Shown here one piece after another: positions 24,603 through 25,657 of a DNA stretch of 25,657 bases (positions within the stretch are counted from its first letter, which is position 1; every line of letters begins with the position of its first letter). The stretch covers positions 1 through 25,657 of the forward strand of contig JBKHHU010000023.1 in assembly GCA_046539045.1 (NCBI GenBank), written 5' to 3'. Source of the stretch: JBKHHU01 sp046539045. GTDB taxonomy: Bacteria; Planctomycetota; Phycisphaerae; SM23-33. Both the position numbers and the translations under genes were made by a program. The notes beneath the pieces are model-generated. The model ran no database searches. It was not told the origin of the DNA and saw nothing but the letters and a program-made list of their open reading frames with translations.

Positions 24603-25657
24603 TTACTCTTCCTCGACCACGGCCACGCCGTAGGCGGGCAGCTCCAGTTCGCCCTCAACCGGCTGATCCGTCAGCAGATCCGTGCCTGCGGGCACGTTGC
24701 GCACCGCCCGCGGCGTCGGGTAGTGGTTCAGCAGGAACAGCAGCTTTCGCCGGCCGTCGGTGCGACGTGTCACTTCCACGGCCTGATCGGCGTCGACCAT
24801 CGGCGTGAGGGTCGTGAAACTCAGGGCAAAACCGAGCAGGTCCGAGACATTTTGCTCGGTCAGGTACGTGCCGACGTAGATCACCGTGCCCCGGCCGACC
24901 TTGTTGATCGCCACGGCAGGCTCACCGGTCGCCGCCGAGGGGGCTGCGTCCGACGGGGCCAGCCACCTGCCCGCTTCCTGCGCGCCGCAAAGCTGCAGGA
25001 CCTCATACCCGCCCCCGGAGCGGAGCGTCTGCTCGCCGAGCTTCAGGCTCAACGATCCGGACTCGATCTTGCCGAATTCCTCCACGGTCACACCGCACAA
25101 CTCGCGGATGAGGCCCGGAGGCGTCTGCGTGATGACCTGGTTGTCGCGGTCTTTCGTGGCGCTGCGGGCAGTGACCATCAACGTTCCGCCGGATTCGACG
25201 AACTGCTGCAGCCTAACGGCCAGTGGCTCGTCCATCATCTGCATCGACGGCAGGACGATCAGCTCCAGCCCGTCGAAACGGTCATTGGCGTTGACCAGCC
25301 CGCAGGGCAGGTGCCGGTTCCACATCTCGCGGTACGCCTGATCCCGCTGGTCTGCCGGCGAGGGCAGGCCCATCGCCAGCGTCTTGTAGGCGTTGTCCTG
25401 ATCATGGTCCAGCAAGGCCGCGGCCTTCACGTCGACCACCGTGCCCAGAATCTTTTCGCCGATGGTCTTCAGCTCCCGTCCTTCCCGGGCAAACTCCTCG
25501 TAGCGGCGGCGCGGGATATTGTCATGGTCGAGGATACCGTTCCAATACTCCTCCGCACCGTACGGGCAGGTCCGCCAGCGGAAGTGCAGCATCCCGTCGG
25601 CTCCGTGAGCGATGGACTGGTACGCCCAGAGCCTCATCTGCCCCGGCGCAGGCGTCG
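24603..25657 (-). CDS. GH42 beta-galactosidase, C-terminal part
   Basis: About 350 residues of a family 42 glycoside hydrolase, cut off by the right edge. The visible N-terminal part has the end of the (beta/alpha)8 barrel, with PGQMRLWAYQSIAHGADG and FRWR, typical of GH42. The trimerisation domain follows (from KAAALLDHDQDNAYKT to about GRGTVIYVGTYL), which looks like a glutamine-amidotransferase fold. A small C-terminal beta-domain ends in PAYGVAVVEEE. It likely cleaves terminal beta-galactosides from plant or algal polysaccharide pieces. The catalytic glutamates lie mostly outside the window, so activity cannot be judged here. Confidence 0.88.
   Translation of the reverse strand, partial: TPAPGQMRLWAYQSIAHGADGMLHFRWRTCPYGAEEYWNGILDHDNIPRRRYEEFAREGRELKTIGEKILGTVVDVKAAALLDHDQDNAYKTLAMGLPSPADQRDQAYREMWNRHLPCGLVNANDRFDGLELIVLPSMQMMDEPLAVRLQQFVESGGTLMVTARSATKDRDNQVITQTPPGLIRELCGVTVEEFGKIESGSLSLKLGEQTLRSGGGYEVLQLCGAQEAGRWLAPSDAAPSAATGEPAVAINKVGRGTVIYVGTYLTEQNVSDLLGFALSFTTLTPMVDADQAVEVTRRTDGRRKLLFLLNHYPTPRAVRNVPAGTDLLTDQPVEGELELPAYGVAVVEEE

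Overview
The window is GC-rich bacterial chromosome. It codes densely on both strands for about 15 proteins, most of them housekeeping. Two lipoproteins and a tripartite RND efflux pump show a Gram-negative (diderm) envelope. ThyX, a DUF58/BatA-type vWA pair, a GH42 beta-galactosidase and dispersed GC-rich palindromes would fit Planctomycetota (perhaps Phycisphaerae). That assignment is an inference from style and gene content, not from a marker-gene comparison.

Layout. 1-234: palindromic repeats ahead of thyX (flavin-dependent thymidylate synthase, +). 1136-1732: a lipoprotein of unknown role (-). 2100-2675: rsmD (+), preceded by a possibly structured RNA region. 2844-5944: a translationally coupled DUF58 protein and BatA/vWA membrane protein (+). 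6149-8507: a class II Fic AMP-transferase with a C-terminal winged helix, followed 7 bp later by a CCA-type tRNA nucleotidyltransferase (+); three 40-bp operator-like repeats lie just upstream. 8584-9531: an orphan DPPY methyltransferase with an RGG-like basic tail (+). 16405 down to 9630: a four-gene minus-strand operon in which a CecR-like TetR regulator, an outer membrane lipoprotein factor, a periplasmic adaptor and an RND permease follow each other with ATGA overlaps or a 4-bp gap. 16826-18676: typA (+) with a structured leader. 19851-18724: alr (-). 20138-22522: an orphan soluble PAS/GAF histidine kinase (+). 22699-23697: asd (+), with a terminator hairpin in its leader and another after its stop. 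23809-24597: truA (+). 24603 to the right edge: the C-terminal part of a GH42 beta-galactosidase (-).

How the parts relate. The efflux operon looks self-contained and autoregulated: its regulator is the first gene, and an inverted repeat overlaps the proposed -35 box. The Fic gene also looks autoregulated, since its product ends in a winged helix and its upstream region carries three phased copies of a dyad. No phage, transposase, CRISPR, rRNA or tRNA gene was recognised. The best candidates for something undescribed are the operator array of the Fic/CCA pair, the period-7 CAAA tract at 977-1034, the palindrome family (one copy flanked by a 10-bp direct repeat), and the leader structures of typA and asd.
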